Assembly (NCBI GenBank): GCA_037042915.1
Contig: CM073193.1
Coordinates: 4,030,001-4,094,000, forward strand
From: Auricularia sp. M13
Lineage: Eukaryota; Basidiomycota; Agaricomycetes; Auriculariales; Auriculariaceae
Reading direction: 5' to 3'
Length of the DNA stretch: 64,000 nt
Position 1 is the stretch's first letter. Each line of letters starts with the position of its first letter. Under the pieces are notes generated by a model, which saw only the letters and a program-made list of their open reading frames with translations, was not told where the DNA came from and ran no database searches. The position numbers and the translations under genes are program-made. This document shows positions 11,138 through 22,322 of this stretch, in pieces.

Positions 11138-12399
11138 CTATCGATCCAGAAATATGTCAGAAATGTATAGATTTAACGATAGGTAGTTCACACGCACTGT
11201 GGCACGAGCGCCACGCGTCTTCTGCTTCTCGCCCCTGGCCTCTTGCTCGCGGCGAACTTGACGATCCTCCTTCAGCCATTCAAGCGCGACCCTGTGCAGT
11301 GAGAGCCCGGGTTGTGCGAGTACGGACTGCTTCCATTCTTGCGTCCATTCTTGCGGCTCGGCAACAAAGCGGCCGTCGCGCATGTGGGCGATGTGCGTGG
11401 GAAAGTCGTTCAGGCCGTCGAAGATGTGGGTTGCGTAGACGATGGTCGCGCCGCGTTCCTCGGATTCTTGTTTCAGGAAGGCGAGCAAGTCGTCGCGCAC
11501 CAAGACGTCCAGGTCTACGGTGACCTAACGTTGCAAGGGTCAGATAAAGGCGAGCCACGGGGGTGCATGCATGAGACGGTGGTCAAGTAACCGGTTACAC
11601 GGTCTGCCGATAGCCATGTGTGGAAATAGCCACATGCAACCCGCGCAGTTGCGGCGAGGACTGCGACTCGGGGCACAGCGTGGCTGAGGGTATATCGCAG
11701 AGGGTGGCATCGTACCTCATCGAGCAGGAGCACGTCCCAGGGGACCATGAGGCCCATGCAGAGCTGCACGCGGCGGCGCTCGCCATCTGAGATCTGGTGC
11801 ATGTGCCCTGAATTGGATTTGCATCAGTCGGCGGCAGGACGGAGGCAATGCAGAGACGCACAGTCGAGGTCGATGTCGAGGATGTCGAGCAGGCGGTCTC
11901 TGCGGTCCTTGTGCCTGTAGCCGCCGACGGAGTCCAGGAAATGCGAGACGACGATGTCGCTGCGGACGACCGGGTTCATGGCCCTGGAACACGCGTCAGC
12001 ACGCGTCCGCAATCGGTGATTGTGCTTGCACCGACCACTCAGTGCCCAGGAAGGTCACGCCCTGCGGCTCTGTTGTCAGCGGGGCTGCGTGGCTCGGGGG
12101 GCAAGCGCGAGTGCCTGCCTTTGGGGTCTGCATGAAGACCTCCTTGTCCAGGATGCGGGCGCTGCCCTGGCTGATCATGCGCTTTCCCGCCAGCAGCTGC
12201 AGAAGAGTGCTCTTGCCGGCTGTACAAGTCGCATAAGACAGGCTGAGAGCGCCAGCGACGCGAGTAACCCACCGCCGTTGGCGCCGACGAGGAGAACGCG
12301 GGCGCCGTGGCCGAGCTGCAGCGACAGATCGTGCAGGGCGACCGCGCCGTCCTTGTGGGCGAAGGTGAGGTGCTGGACGTCGACGGCGGCGGCTGGCAT
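11138..12399 (-). CDS. CAF16: Soluble ABC-type ATPase, CCR4-NOT associated factor Caf16
   Basis: Single ABC ATPase domain without membrane segments, as in yeast Caf16, which associates with the CCR4-NOT complex and transcription mediator. The start at 12399 gives [19 protein letters not shown]. Walker A is split by an intron: GANG | [13 protein letters not shown], joined in phase. Then follow FLGTEWSVQ, the signature [15 protein letters not shown] with Walker B WDVLLLDE, and the H-loop exon [20 protein letters not shown], which is diagnostic for the Caf16 family. The C-terminal tail is charged ([18 protein letters not shown]) and the frame stays open to 11138, although a GTGCGT near 11195 could be a last donor. 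Divergent from OPY2 with 136 bp between starts. Confidence 0.9.
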
Positions 12400-12535
12400 G
12401 CGTGCAGGCACGGCGATAAAACGGGCGGAGCGCGCAGATTGAAATGGCGCTCCCCTCTCCTCGTCTCCGGTCCCGAGTCCCCTTCCCTTCCCGTCCCGTC
12501 CCCTCCGCTCCTTACTCTCGTTCCGACTCCGCGGC

Positions 12536-14265
12536 ATGCTGCTGGACCGCCGCCAGGACTGTATTTCGCTCGACGCCTGCGCGAAGCCGGAATGCCACTG
12601 CAACACGGCCATCGAGACTTGTAGTTTTACGACCGGGTGCGTGAGCCTGGGCCAGCCACACCGCCCGCGCAGTCCTGCTGACGCCCGGCCAGGGACTGCC
12701 AGCAGTGCCCGGTCGCCATCTGCACGCCCAACGCCCAGTCCACGGCCAAGGGCCCCAGCACGGGCGCGCTCGCAGGCGCAGTGATTGGCGTCGTCATGTT
12801 CGCCGTGCTCTGCGCCCTCGGCTTCTTCTGGTGGCGCAGGCGCACGGCCAGCAGCGGCGCCGAGGTCAAGAGCCTCAAGGTCATGCCCAAGGACGTGCCC
12901 GCCAACCCGGATGCTGTCCTCTCCCGCCCCGACCCCCAGGAGAAGCACTATTCCACAGTGCCCACCATCGCGACCACCCACCCCCCGCCGTCGATGGTCG
13001 CGTCCGACCCGTTCTCGGACCATGCCTCCATCCAGACTGCCTCCGCCCGCACTCACTCGCCCAACGTCATCACCATCGGCCTCATCCCCCCGCCAGACTC
13101 GCTCCAGCCCATGCCCCGCAGGCCACAGCGCGCCCCAGACCTTGTGCTGCGCGCCCCGGAGCCGTACGAGGGCGACTCACTGCACCCGCCCAACACACGC
13201 TTCGCCAAGCGCAACTCGACAGGCACCGCCATCACAGACGCCTCAGTCGCCTCCTCGGCCTTCTCAACGGCCAGCTCGACCATGGACATTCTCACAGAAA
13301 CACCCCAGATCGTCAGCCCAGCCGTGCGCCAGGTTCTGGGTATTTCCAAGGCCGAGGTAGTCCACGTTTCAAATGGCTCGGCCGCATCTAGTCCAACAAG
13401 CACCCTGCACCCGATCAAGACAGCCCGCTCGCCATTGGCCCAGTCCTCATTCACGCCCGAGGATGTCAAGGACGATGGCAATCCATTCGACGACGAGAAC
13501 ATGGGCGGCATGTCGTCCGCATCGTCCATCAGGTCCACATCAACCTTCGGTCAGCGCACTCCCACGCACTGGGCGTTCCCGCCCTCGTCTGCCTATCCCG
13601 ACAGCCGGCCTACCAGCATGCAGTCGACCGCTGGGACCATCATCGCCCAGGTCGGGAGCGCGACAAGAGTGGTGTTTGGCGTCCAGTCGCCCCATATGGC
13701 CAGCGCCAGTGCTCCCGCTCCGCCACAGCCTGCGCCCATCGCAACAAGTGGCACGCTGCTTTCCGTTCCCGGTGGCCGCGCAAGCTCCAACCCGCCGTCT
13801 CCCAAAGCCGGCGACGACGACGATAGCGTCCGGCGCATGTCGCATGCTTCCGAGGTTTCCGTTGCCTCATCGCGCGCCGAATCCATCCTCGACGCGTTCC
13901 CCTTTGTACCGCCTTCGCCGATCGCAGCCCGCCCGCCGCGTTCGCCCCTAGGCGTGACATTTACCCCTCCGTCCCCTGCAAAGTCTGCACAGACGTTTGC
14001 TGCAGCACAGCAACAGCAAGCATCGCAGCGTAATGTCCGCGGTCTGTCAACGATGAGCGCGTCGTCGGGTCTGAGCGGCCTCGGCGACTTCACGTTCAAG
14101 TTCCCGGGCTCGGATGACGCGCCGCCGCTGCCGCAGAATGGCAAGCGGGCGAGCCTCGACACTATCGCGCTGAGCCGCGACGTTGAGGCATTCCCGCTGT
14201 CGTCGTACGACGACCCTCTGCATCCCGGCCGCCCGGACAGCTTTGCCCCTTCGACCAAGTCCTAG
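12536..14265 (+). CDS. OPY2: Opy2-like membrane anchor
   Basis: Two exons: 12536-12636 and 12693-14265, joined in phase. The short extracellular N-terminus has the Opy2 cysteine pattern (DCISLDACAKPECHC, then IETCSFTTGDCQQC and AICTP). A membrane segment follows (GAVIGVVMFAVLCALGFFWW) and a Ser/Pro-rich cytoplasmic tail of about 470 residues. The tail contains the fungal Opy2-type SPNVITIGLIPPP stretch and an acidic NPFDDENM motif. In yeast, Opy2 tethers the adaptor Ste50 at the plasma membrane for HOG osmostress signalling; the same role here is inference. The start at 12536 lacks a classic signal peptide, so either the protein is type III or a small upstream exon is missed. The family call rests on cysteine spacing and the tail motif. 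Confidence 0.72.
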
Positions 14266-15142
14266 ACCTCTAGACTAGGGCTTCATTCGCGAGAGATTCG
14301 CAACGACTGCGCCCGTTCTGCCTTGCCCTCACGCCTATTTTTTTTCCCGTCTCGCCCCACACTCTCCGCCATCCAAGTGACTGGACTCTTATTGGATCTC
14401 GAAGGCGCACAGGGCCCGACCGTCACAGGGTATTTAATCTAGGTGTATACCAAGCTTGCTCCTGATCTTTTGTTTCCTGCTTCGTCTCGCCGTCCATGCG
14501 GATCTCTCGAGTCCGAGTCTCCATCTTTGCTGTCTTTTTTCGGTCATTTGCCACCCTTGTCTCTTCTTCTTTCTCCCTGACACCCCCCACCGCCGTCACC
14601 CACTTTTACCCTTCTCTGCTGACCTGCTTTTAGAAGCGGGTTCGCTGCCTTATTTGCTTGCTCGCTTGCTCAGAATCCAATATTCCCTTTGGGCCTCATG
14701 TGTAATCCCACCCATGGCATCGTTGCATCATCCGTACGAGCCGATCCCCTGTTGTGACTACTAACTCCTGTCTCAATGAATAGGAGTGTCTCGACTAACG
14801 ATATCATAGAAAACTAGTTGGCGGCTTTCGCGAGGCAAGGTTTCGCAGTGGATAGCTGATATCGCTATTGGTGTTCCTCATATGAGTAGCTATCATGCGA
14901 TATGCTTTTGAGGCTTTTGAGTATCACATTCGCAGACATATATTGCATGTCTTGGATCTTGAGATCTTTTGACCTATCAGTCTTTCGTACGAAGATTTGC
15001 ACATTTCTTGACGGCAGCTGGTACATTCACGCGTGCACGACGCTGAAATAAGGTCGTTCACGTCATAAAAGTACTTACACTCCGTCCTCTACCACCATAC
15101 ACATCTCCGAACATACAGTTCCCCGAATGCGCTCGAACGAAA
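14266..15142. other. Intergenic, convergent 3' ends
   Basis: 877 bp between the stop codons of OPY2 (+) and the CFEM gene (-). The first half is pyrimidine-rich on the plus strand, which opens a spurious frame at 14456-14764. The second half, up to about 15050, is AT-rich. I see no conserved coding signal, tRNA or repeat. Confidence 0.5.
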
Positions 15143-15685
15143 TTATGCCAATAGAATCGCGCCAAGGGTCGTTGCGCCCGCGGCGAGCCACGCCGCGCCG
15201 GCGATGGCACTACCAACTGCACTGTTGGTACCATCACCATTTAGCAGGCTGTTCAGTTTGGCATCGCTGATGTCTGCAAGTCATTCGTTCAGCACATGCT
15301 AACGAGGATCGATGGACAGGAGAACGCATACCGCATCCCTGATTGGCTATGTTATCCTTGAATTGCAGCTGCTCATTGCATGTCGTGAACATGCAGTAGT
15401 GGATGGCGCCCTGGAGCATCTTGGACTCGCAGACACAGCGGAAGATCTTAGCGCTGTGTCACATATGTATCAGCGTCGAGCTGCAAAACTCCTGCCTGAA
15501 TTATGGAACGCTCACTTGTCCTCCTGAGACACGCATTGGATGTCCGACTCGGAGAGGCCGGGGATGCTGTCGTTCTTTGCGGCGGGCGCCTGACGCGCGC
15601 ACTTGAAGTAGCACGCGGTATCTTCCTCCGTGGCTGCGGCGAGGGTGGCGGCGAACACGACGAGGGAGACGACTTGCAGGCGCAT
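15143..15685 (-). CDS. CFEM-domain GPI-anchored protein
   Basis: Three exons. The signal peptide is MRLQVVSLVVFAATLAAA. It is followed by a CFEM-type domain with eight cysteines: CYFKCARQ, SDIQC, FRCVCESK, CMFTTC and NQGC in order. The introns start at about 15513 and 15336 and keep phase. A Ser/Asn linker (LLNGDGTNSAVG) and a hydrophobic C-terminal tail (SAIAGAAWLAAGATTLGAILLA) then end at 15143, as expected for GPI attachment. CFEM proteins are cell-wall or secreted proteins; several ascomycete members bind haem and others act in adhesion. About 130 residues, typical for a one-domain member. Which ligand it binds cannot be read here. Confidence 0.85.
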
Positions 15686-16125
15686 AGTGTATGTGCTTAT
15701 CTGGGCGTGCGGCTGCGACTGGCATTCGCGTGCTGCTTTTATCGGACGAGGCGCGATTCCTACGAGATTCCCGACTGAGACGGATCTCCCTGCTGGATCG
15801 CAACCGTGTCGTGCTCTGCAGATTTGCATCGCGTAGGTATCATTGCCTTGCATGACTTGATGGAAGCACTTGCTGCACCTCGCTGCGGATTCCGGTGAGC
15901 TTGATGAATGCTGAACAGCGCAATAAATGATGATACAGTAATACCGCATTGACTTACGCACTGTATCCGCGACCCGCTGCAGGACTACTCACTCACAGTG
16001 CTGGTATCAAGACATAAGAGGCCTGCGCGGCTGGTCTCGAGGGCACGGGCGCGCAAGACGCACCGGCTGCTGGCAAGGAGGTGCATCCGTATCGGGCGCA
16101 CCGAGACTGAGCATATCGGAGCCGC
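15686..16125. other. Intergenic
   Basis: 440 bp upstream of the CFEM start with no supported gene. The CFEM promoter must lie here. Plus-strand frames at 15503-15836 run antisense to the CFEM 5' exon and its leader and show no family features. Confidence 0.4.
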
Positions 16126-16978
16126 TTATCGTCCGGGCGGATTCGTCTGAACGTGCTTCACGATGTCGTAGAGTTTGTGAGCGGCCATCTCGTCTGGGAC
16201 GTTAATCTCGACTGCACATGGCGCATTCGCTGCTCAGCGGCAGCGGGCGCGACCGACGAGCTGAACGGCTGGTCGGTTTGGGGCAGGAGCGGTGGGTGAC
16301 GCCGTCAAGATATCAGGCGAGTAAGTATAATGCAGAGGGCGGCGATCTGGAGTGCTGAACACCTGGTGGGGGGAGAAAGCATTCTCTTGCAAATAGTTCC
16401 AGGACATAGACTAGAAATCAATTAGCACGGGTTACAAGGACTCGCAGCAGAGCTACACGTGCCAGATGGTCGAGTCACAGCCAATACTGTCAAAAATCCT
16501 CGAAGAACACTCTTCAGAATATGTAGTGAATTTGCATCACGAAGAGCTCCGCGTGGCGCGCGACGGACATACTGTATAACAAATTTCAACTGTGCGTAGC
16601 AAGCGACTGGCGATGAAAACGGCCGGAAAAGAATGGCGCCCAGCTATAGCGCGAGACCCATAAATACTGCCTAGATACCCGAGACGAACTCTGACGACCA
16701 AGAGTCAACTTGAAACTTTGAAGAAGACCTGGAGGTTGACCTGGGTGCCTGCCCACACCGGTTCGTTCGCAAAGTCGATTTTCAGATTGCGAAGCGCCAC
16801 TGCTGTCGTGTGGGGCTCCATATGTTCATATCCCAGGTCCATCGGGTTTGCAGTGACCAGTCGGCTAGAGACCCCCAGAGTTCCCACGCCAGAGAATAAC
16901 AGGAAGATTGTATTCGTCGAATACCAGCGCATCCGCTGAACAGGCAGTAAGCAAGAGAACCGATGCCACGAGCGTCAT
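16126..16978 (-). CDS. Candidate small secreted protein gene with an in-frame TGA
   Basis: Weak gene model. An exon at the upstream end reads MTLVASVLLLTACSADALVF from 16978, a convincing signal peptide. Further on, a 16407-16126 frame starts MSWNYLQENAF and runs 57 codons to a TGA at 16234-16236. It then continues in the same frame for another 36 codons (AANAPCAVEINVPDEM ... VKHVQTNPPGR) to a TAA. It is preceded by a textbook branch site and acceptor (gCTAATtgatttctag). Exons between the two ends could not be joined with confidence, and I do not recognise the product. It could be two things, a decayed gene, or one gene with a base error at the TGA. The E2-type gene starts 337 bp away on the other strand. 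Confidence 0.3.
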
Positions 16979-17315
16979 AGTGCACGGGTATAGGAAAAGT
17001 CATGGTTGCGAGCAGCTCGCAGTTGCAGGCAGAGCCGGAGCGGACTCCGCGGAATTGTCCGAACTCGGGCTTGACCAGCTTTTCGCATCCAGGGTTCAAT
17101 TCGATAGAAGAATGGTCAGCGAGGACGAAGTACGGCAGCTCGTAGAGATGGTGTGCAACCTCGTACTTGCTGCTGTATATAGCTCTGCTAAATCGCGCTC
17201 GATCTCAGGGCGCCACCGCGGCCCAGGCTCGCATTGCGTTGCGCCGCTGCAGGGACTTCGCGGATGCTGCAGAACTGTTTTCTCCGGCGCGCTGGACGGC
17301 GTGGAAGACGAGCCT

Positions 17316-20300
17316 ATGGCTGAGGCTTCTACGTCGGCAGCCTCGGGTCGCAAGGCCGCGCGAATGGTTGTGCGTGCGTTTGCCTAGGCTCAATTCCATG
17401 GCTAACAGTCTTGTAGACCCCGGAAGAAGACGATCCTGAGGTTGCGGATGACGACGACGACGACGGTGCCATGATGGAGGACGACGATGACGGTAGGCCG
17501 TGTCATGTCCTTTCAAATGCTCGCCATTGAACGAGCTTGCCACAGAGGATGCGTATGTTGACTATGATTCGGATTACGAGACGCGTCAAGAGACCGCTAG
17601 GCAGGGTGCTAGCAATGCAGACCCATACGCAGGTGCGGGTCCATTGCTCCCAACCTGCTGTGGCAACTTAAGGAAGACTGACTTCGTCATCTCGCAAAGG
17701 CATCTTCTTTTCCAAGGACCGTAAGGAAGAAGTCATCGAGGTCGTCGAAGATGAACCAGAGCAAGTCTGGATTTCGTCGCTTGGACAGTCACTCCCAATC
17801 ATGAGTCAAGGCGAATGGATGAAAGGTTGCCCCGAAGGCGGCGAGCAGTCCTTTCTCTTCAGCCTCTACAACTTTCTCAGCAACGAGAAAGGCGCTTGTC
17901 CGCAAGGTTGCGGTTATTCTGTTCAACGCAAGAAGAGCGACTTTTTCACCATCTACGTACGTTTATTTCACTTCGCTTGCTTCGTCAATCGACTGAATCA
18001 CTCTGTATAGCCGGATTTTGCGAGCTATATCGATGCGCTGCGCAAGACAGTAACACACAGATGTCCTACATGCGCGACCGAGTTCTGCCTTGCCTGCGGC
18101 GATCCAGTCACTCGGGACAAAGTTCACCGCCCGTCCGCCGCCAACGACAACAATCCCTTATTTCATTGCTCCAATTTGCAAGGAGTAATTCTCGGAGTCG
18201 GATTATCAATGCTCGAGCACTCCTACGCGGAGTCACACGTTGTTAACGTGTCGAACTCCGAGGCCAAAGAAGGGAAAGAACGTGCAAAGAAGAAGCGCAA
18301 AATTGAGAACGAAGGCACGCCGGACGCTGAAGACGAGGAGGATTACTATGGCAGCGGTCCCAAGGGAAAGAAGCCAAAAGGCGGCATTGGTTATGCTGGT
18401 GCTGTGAAGGAGGATGTAAGTCACCTCGCTCGGGACGAGCTGTTCGCTGACGGGCTTCAGATGAGCGGTCACTTGGAAGCACTCGCCGCGCAGAAGATTA
18501 AGGATCAGAAGATTGGCGGCATGCTAAAAGAGATCCGCGTTTATCTGCCATCATTGCGCCGGCCAGGTGGAGGACAAACGAGTGACTACCTCCCGCATCC
18601 CACAGCGCTGGCTCACCTGCGACGACGATTCAATCATGTCAGTAGTGCACTGCTGCGGAACGACTCGTTGTCCGACATGTCTGATCGCTCGGTTCTGTAT
18701 TTTGAGTTGTTCGAGTGGCTCGAGGTTTGTTCCTGCTACTGAGTACACGGCTCTGTTTCTAACGTCATTCGTCCCGTTTAGACGATCTCTAATCACGAGG
18801 TGAGCACGATTCTCTCAAAGTAAAGCGACTGTTGGCTTAACATCTTGCAGTCTTTGGCATCCATGATGGCGATGCCTTGCATGGTCGTAACGTCCGTAAA
18901 GCCGGTCAAGAAGCCTGCGCGAGGCAAACCGAGCACTCGGGAGCGAATTGTCACATACGAGGGCAGCTCTGGCCCGCGTGAGCTGCTGGAAGCCGTCGTC
19001 ATCCAGGCGCAAGCGGCCATCAAGGGTCTGGAAGGGTTCAAGGAACCCGAAAAGGGGCCCGATGAGATGACTGAAGAGGAGAAGCGCATGAACGTCGAGG
19101 ATATCAAGGGCAAGCTGAAGGAGACTGACCTCCAGTCGGAGGAGAACAGCAAGTTGCTGAAGTTCTGGTATCGTCTTTACTACGTGCATTTCGTAATCGT
19201 GATAACACCATTTTCAGTGAACGCATCCTTGCCACAGCGGCTGCCATTGATCGCTCGCTCCGTCAGACGAAGGGGGACGCCTTCGTTCAACGTTTGCATG
19301 CTAGTCTGCCCCGTATACCTTCCTCGTCTGTGGAAGAAAAGGCTGCACCCGTCGGAAACGCGAGCGAGGAGGAGGTGCGACGCGCCTACATCGATTGGGC
19401 TACTCGCGTCCGCTTCGAATACTGCGATCTTACGCTCGAGGGCGCAACAAGTGAAACACTGACCTTCAAGCATGCGTACAATGGCGAAGCGCGTATGCTG
19501 GCCAACGCGGATTTGCCCAAGCGGTCACTTGCGATTGCAAAGGAGGTCAGCGGTATGCCAGATCCTCGCGGCTTCAAACTAACCCCTTTGAAGCTTGCGG
19601 TCCTGACAACAAATCTCCCCGTTGCATGGGATTCATCGGTGTTCCTGCGGGTCGACGAGACGAGAGTGGACGTCATCAAGGCCTTGATCACCGGCCCCGA
19701 AGGCACGCCCTATTACAATGGATGGTGCGGCTTGCATCTGGCTATGAACGTCACTGATGCCCATATCAGTTATTGCTTCGACATTTTCCTTGGCTCCTCG
19801 TACAACCAAACGCCGCCGCAAGTGAAGTACATGACTGTAAGCCAACTCTCCTACCGCTTGAACCTCGCTCGCTGATGCGTTCGTAGACCAACAACGGCAA
19901 ATACAGGTTCAATCCAAACCTCTATGCTGTGCGTGAATATGAATACAAAATTTCTCTTTCTCATTTTGCCGTCAGGATGGAAAAGTTTGCCTATCATTAT
20001 TGGGAACCTGGTCCGGCCCCGGTTGGATTGCGGGCAAGAGCACCCTGCTTCAGGTTTGCTCAATATATCGGCATCGGTAGTAAGCTAAAACAGTCGCAGG
20101 TGCTGATCTCAATCCAAAGCATGATCTTGTGTGAGGAGCCATACTTGAATGAACCAGGATGGGCTTCCCAGTCTGGTACTCCTGCGTCTGCTGCCTGTGA
20201 GTTCCAACTCGCTCGTGATTGATATTGCGCATTTCCTGACTTTTTTAGACTCGGCGAACGTACGACGGATGGTGGTCAACACGGCGATGCTCGGCCAGTT

Positions 20301-20523
20301 GAAAAACCCTCCAGACGTCTTCGCGGACGTCATTCGCACGCATTTCCGCCTCAAGGCCAAAAGCATCGTGCAACAATTGGACAAGTGGGTTGAGATGGAC
20401 GATGGGAAGCCTACCATTAGCGATGGCGGCGGCGCTGCCCCGGGTGCGAGCAATGTCGGCGGGTCAAACTCGCAGTTCTTGAAGGACGTGGCCGAGTTGA
20501 AGAAACTGATTGCGGCCCTCTGA
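17316..20523 (+). CDS. Large ubiquitin-conjugating (UBC) protein with an IBR-like cysteine cluster
   Basis: About 860 residues over many exons. The start at 17316 (MAEASTSAASGRKAARM) leads into an acidic stretch (DDDDDDGAMMEDDDDE). A Cys cluster follows: KGACPQGCGYSV ... HRCPTCATEFCLACGDPV ... LFHCSNL, spaced like an IBR/RING-type zinc fold. Then come a lysine-rich linker (ERAKKKRKIENEG) and helical regions. The C-terminal UBC domain carries [43 protein letters not shown] and [19 protein letters not shown]. The catalytic Cys is encoded at 19988-19990 in [11 protein letters not shown], so the E2 core is intact. It resembles the UBC domains of BIRC6/UBE2O-type large E2 proteins. E2/E3 hybrid activity is inference from the domain pair. 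No frame break was needed in the parts I joined. Confidence 0.82.
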
Positions 20524-20732
20524 GCCTGTGTTAAAATACAAGATCAATTGGCTGTTTGTACCTAACCTAGTACTGGAATGATAATCCGCCCATTTTTCGT
20601 TGCATAGTGACGCGCAGTGAGCATCGGTATCTAGCGCATGTGATTGACCGGGCATGTACATAGCGCGTCGGGCCACAATACGAACTTGACACTCGGCTGG
20701 AATCTCCTCAACGACGTTGAAGCGCATACATC

Positions 20733-22074
20733 ATGTCGTCTGACTCTCTCATTCACGCTGTCGCCGGTGCTGGCGGTGGATGCTTGCTATGACCATAACC
20801 TAGTGGGTCGTATACCTGCGTCGGCGAACGCGTTCGCGCTGAACGCGGTACCAGCCCGCTAGTCACACTCTCGACGCGTGCGGCTGTCGAGACGCGCAAC
20901 GATGAGCGCTCCATCAAGGAAGTCGTGCTGGACATCGTCAAGCGCGAGGGAATTGCTGGCCTTTATGGTGGCGTTAACTCGTCGCTCTTGGGAATCGCGG
21001 TTACCAATGGGTGAGTGGTTGCGCCTATCAACATTAGCCCTGCTCAATGTTATATCCAGCGTGTACTACTACTTCTATGAGCGTACACGCGCTGGGATCC
21101 TCTCAACACGGTTCGTTACATGTTGCATAATGCCAGTGCAGTCAGGCTGAATTCGACTCAGGGCTGGAGGCAGCAAGGCTTTGAGCACACTGGAGTCCAT
21201 CCTCACGGGCCTCATTGCTGGAAAGCCTTTTGCAGTTTCCGTAGAAAGTGTATTAACTCTGCCTCAGGAAGCGCGACAACGATAATTAGCAACCCCATCT
21301 GGGTTGTGCAAACCACGCAGGCAGTCCGAGGCGTGTCCACGACGGGCGACGCTGCAGATGCAACGCCGCCAAAGCATCTCTCTGTGGTGGAGACTATCCA
21401 GCATATTGTCCGCAAGGACGGGATTGGCGCGTTCTGGCGCGGCATCGGTCCTGCCCTTGCACTGGTCGTCAATCCCATTATTCAAGTGAGCGGTCTACGA
21501 TGAACGATGCCAAGTCATTCTGACACGAACTTGCAGTACACAGTGTTCGAGCAGCTGAAGAACTTGGTCGTGAGGAGACGCGCCGCTCGCATGACGTCTG
21601 GATCGGCAGCAGCAGCGAGCCTATCCGATCTCGACTACTTCCTGCTCGGCGCTCTCTCGAAGCTCGTAGCTACGTCCTCGACTTATCCGTACATGTACGT
21701 GCGTGGCGTTTGAGAACTGCAGTTAATCTCTATGCAGTGTGATCAAGAGCCGCATGCAGGCTGGTCAGGCGTCGGCTCTCAAGTACAAGTCTTCGATTGA
21801 CGGTCTTTTGACCGTCCTCAAGGAGGAGGGCGTTGCGGGGCTCTACAAAGGCGTTGCATCCAAGCTGCTGCAGTCCGTGCTCACGGCTGCTATTCTCTTT
21901 GCGAGCCAACGCAGGTGGGTTTGGGCACAAATTCTACTTTAGGTGCTGACCTGTCTGCCAGACTGTACGAGGTTACGAAGAAGGTGAGTTCATGCATCTT
22001 CTTCATTGTCCTGGGACTGACCTTTCGCAAGGCTCTAGCCCCTGCTATCAAAGCTTGACGGACGCAGGCAGTAG
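20733..22074 (+). CDS. Mitochondrial-carrier family protein, peroxisomal PMP47/SLC25A17-like
   Basis: SLC25-type carrier with three repeats and six expected helices. The start MSSDSLIHAVAGAGGG is followed by YPLVTLSTRAAVETR, the first P-x-[DE]-x-x-[KR]-like loop. The next exon holds KREGIAGLYGGVNSSLLG and VYYYFYERTRAGIL. Repeat 2 contains SNPIWVVQTTQAVRG and DGIGAFWRGIGPALALVVNP; repeat 3 contains YPYVIKSRMQAG, EEGVAGLYKGVASKLLQSV and a last exon ending at 22074. The YYYFYE and NPIWVV wording fits peroxisomal adenine-nucleotide/CoA carriers. Two oddities: near 20785 one base is missing (TTGCTATG where TTGGCTATG keeps frame), and the intron after TGLIAG starts with GA rather than GT (21221-21267). 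It converges on the CSC1 gene. Confidence 0.82.
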
Positions 22075-22322
22075 GAGCAACTTGCATGCAACGCTGCTTA
22101 TCCAGCCACGTTCTCTGACGGTTCATCCCATGACGTTGAGGCCGTCCCAGGAGTACAGATCATTCTGTGTAAATGTACTGCTATTACGAGAGTTTATCAT
22201 ACTACATACATGATGCGATTACTATGTACCTAACTAACTGTGTTCGATCTGAAAAGGCGATGGACAAGCAGCCTTTCAGAAAACTGCGTCCGTGAAGTAG
22301 AGGGCAACTGCATAAAATGTCC

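Noticed and set aside
12175-13056. Minus-strand 293-codon ORF across CAF16 and OPY2
   Set aside because: It joins the real CAF16 first exon to antisense of OPY2; only the [14 protein letters not shown] part is real.
14456-14764. Plus-strand ORF starting MLLIFCFLLRLAVHA, signal-peptide-like
   Set aside because: Comes from a pyrimidine-rich 3' region after OPY2; no downstream domain, splice sites or conserved residues.
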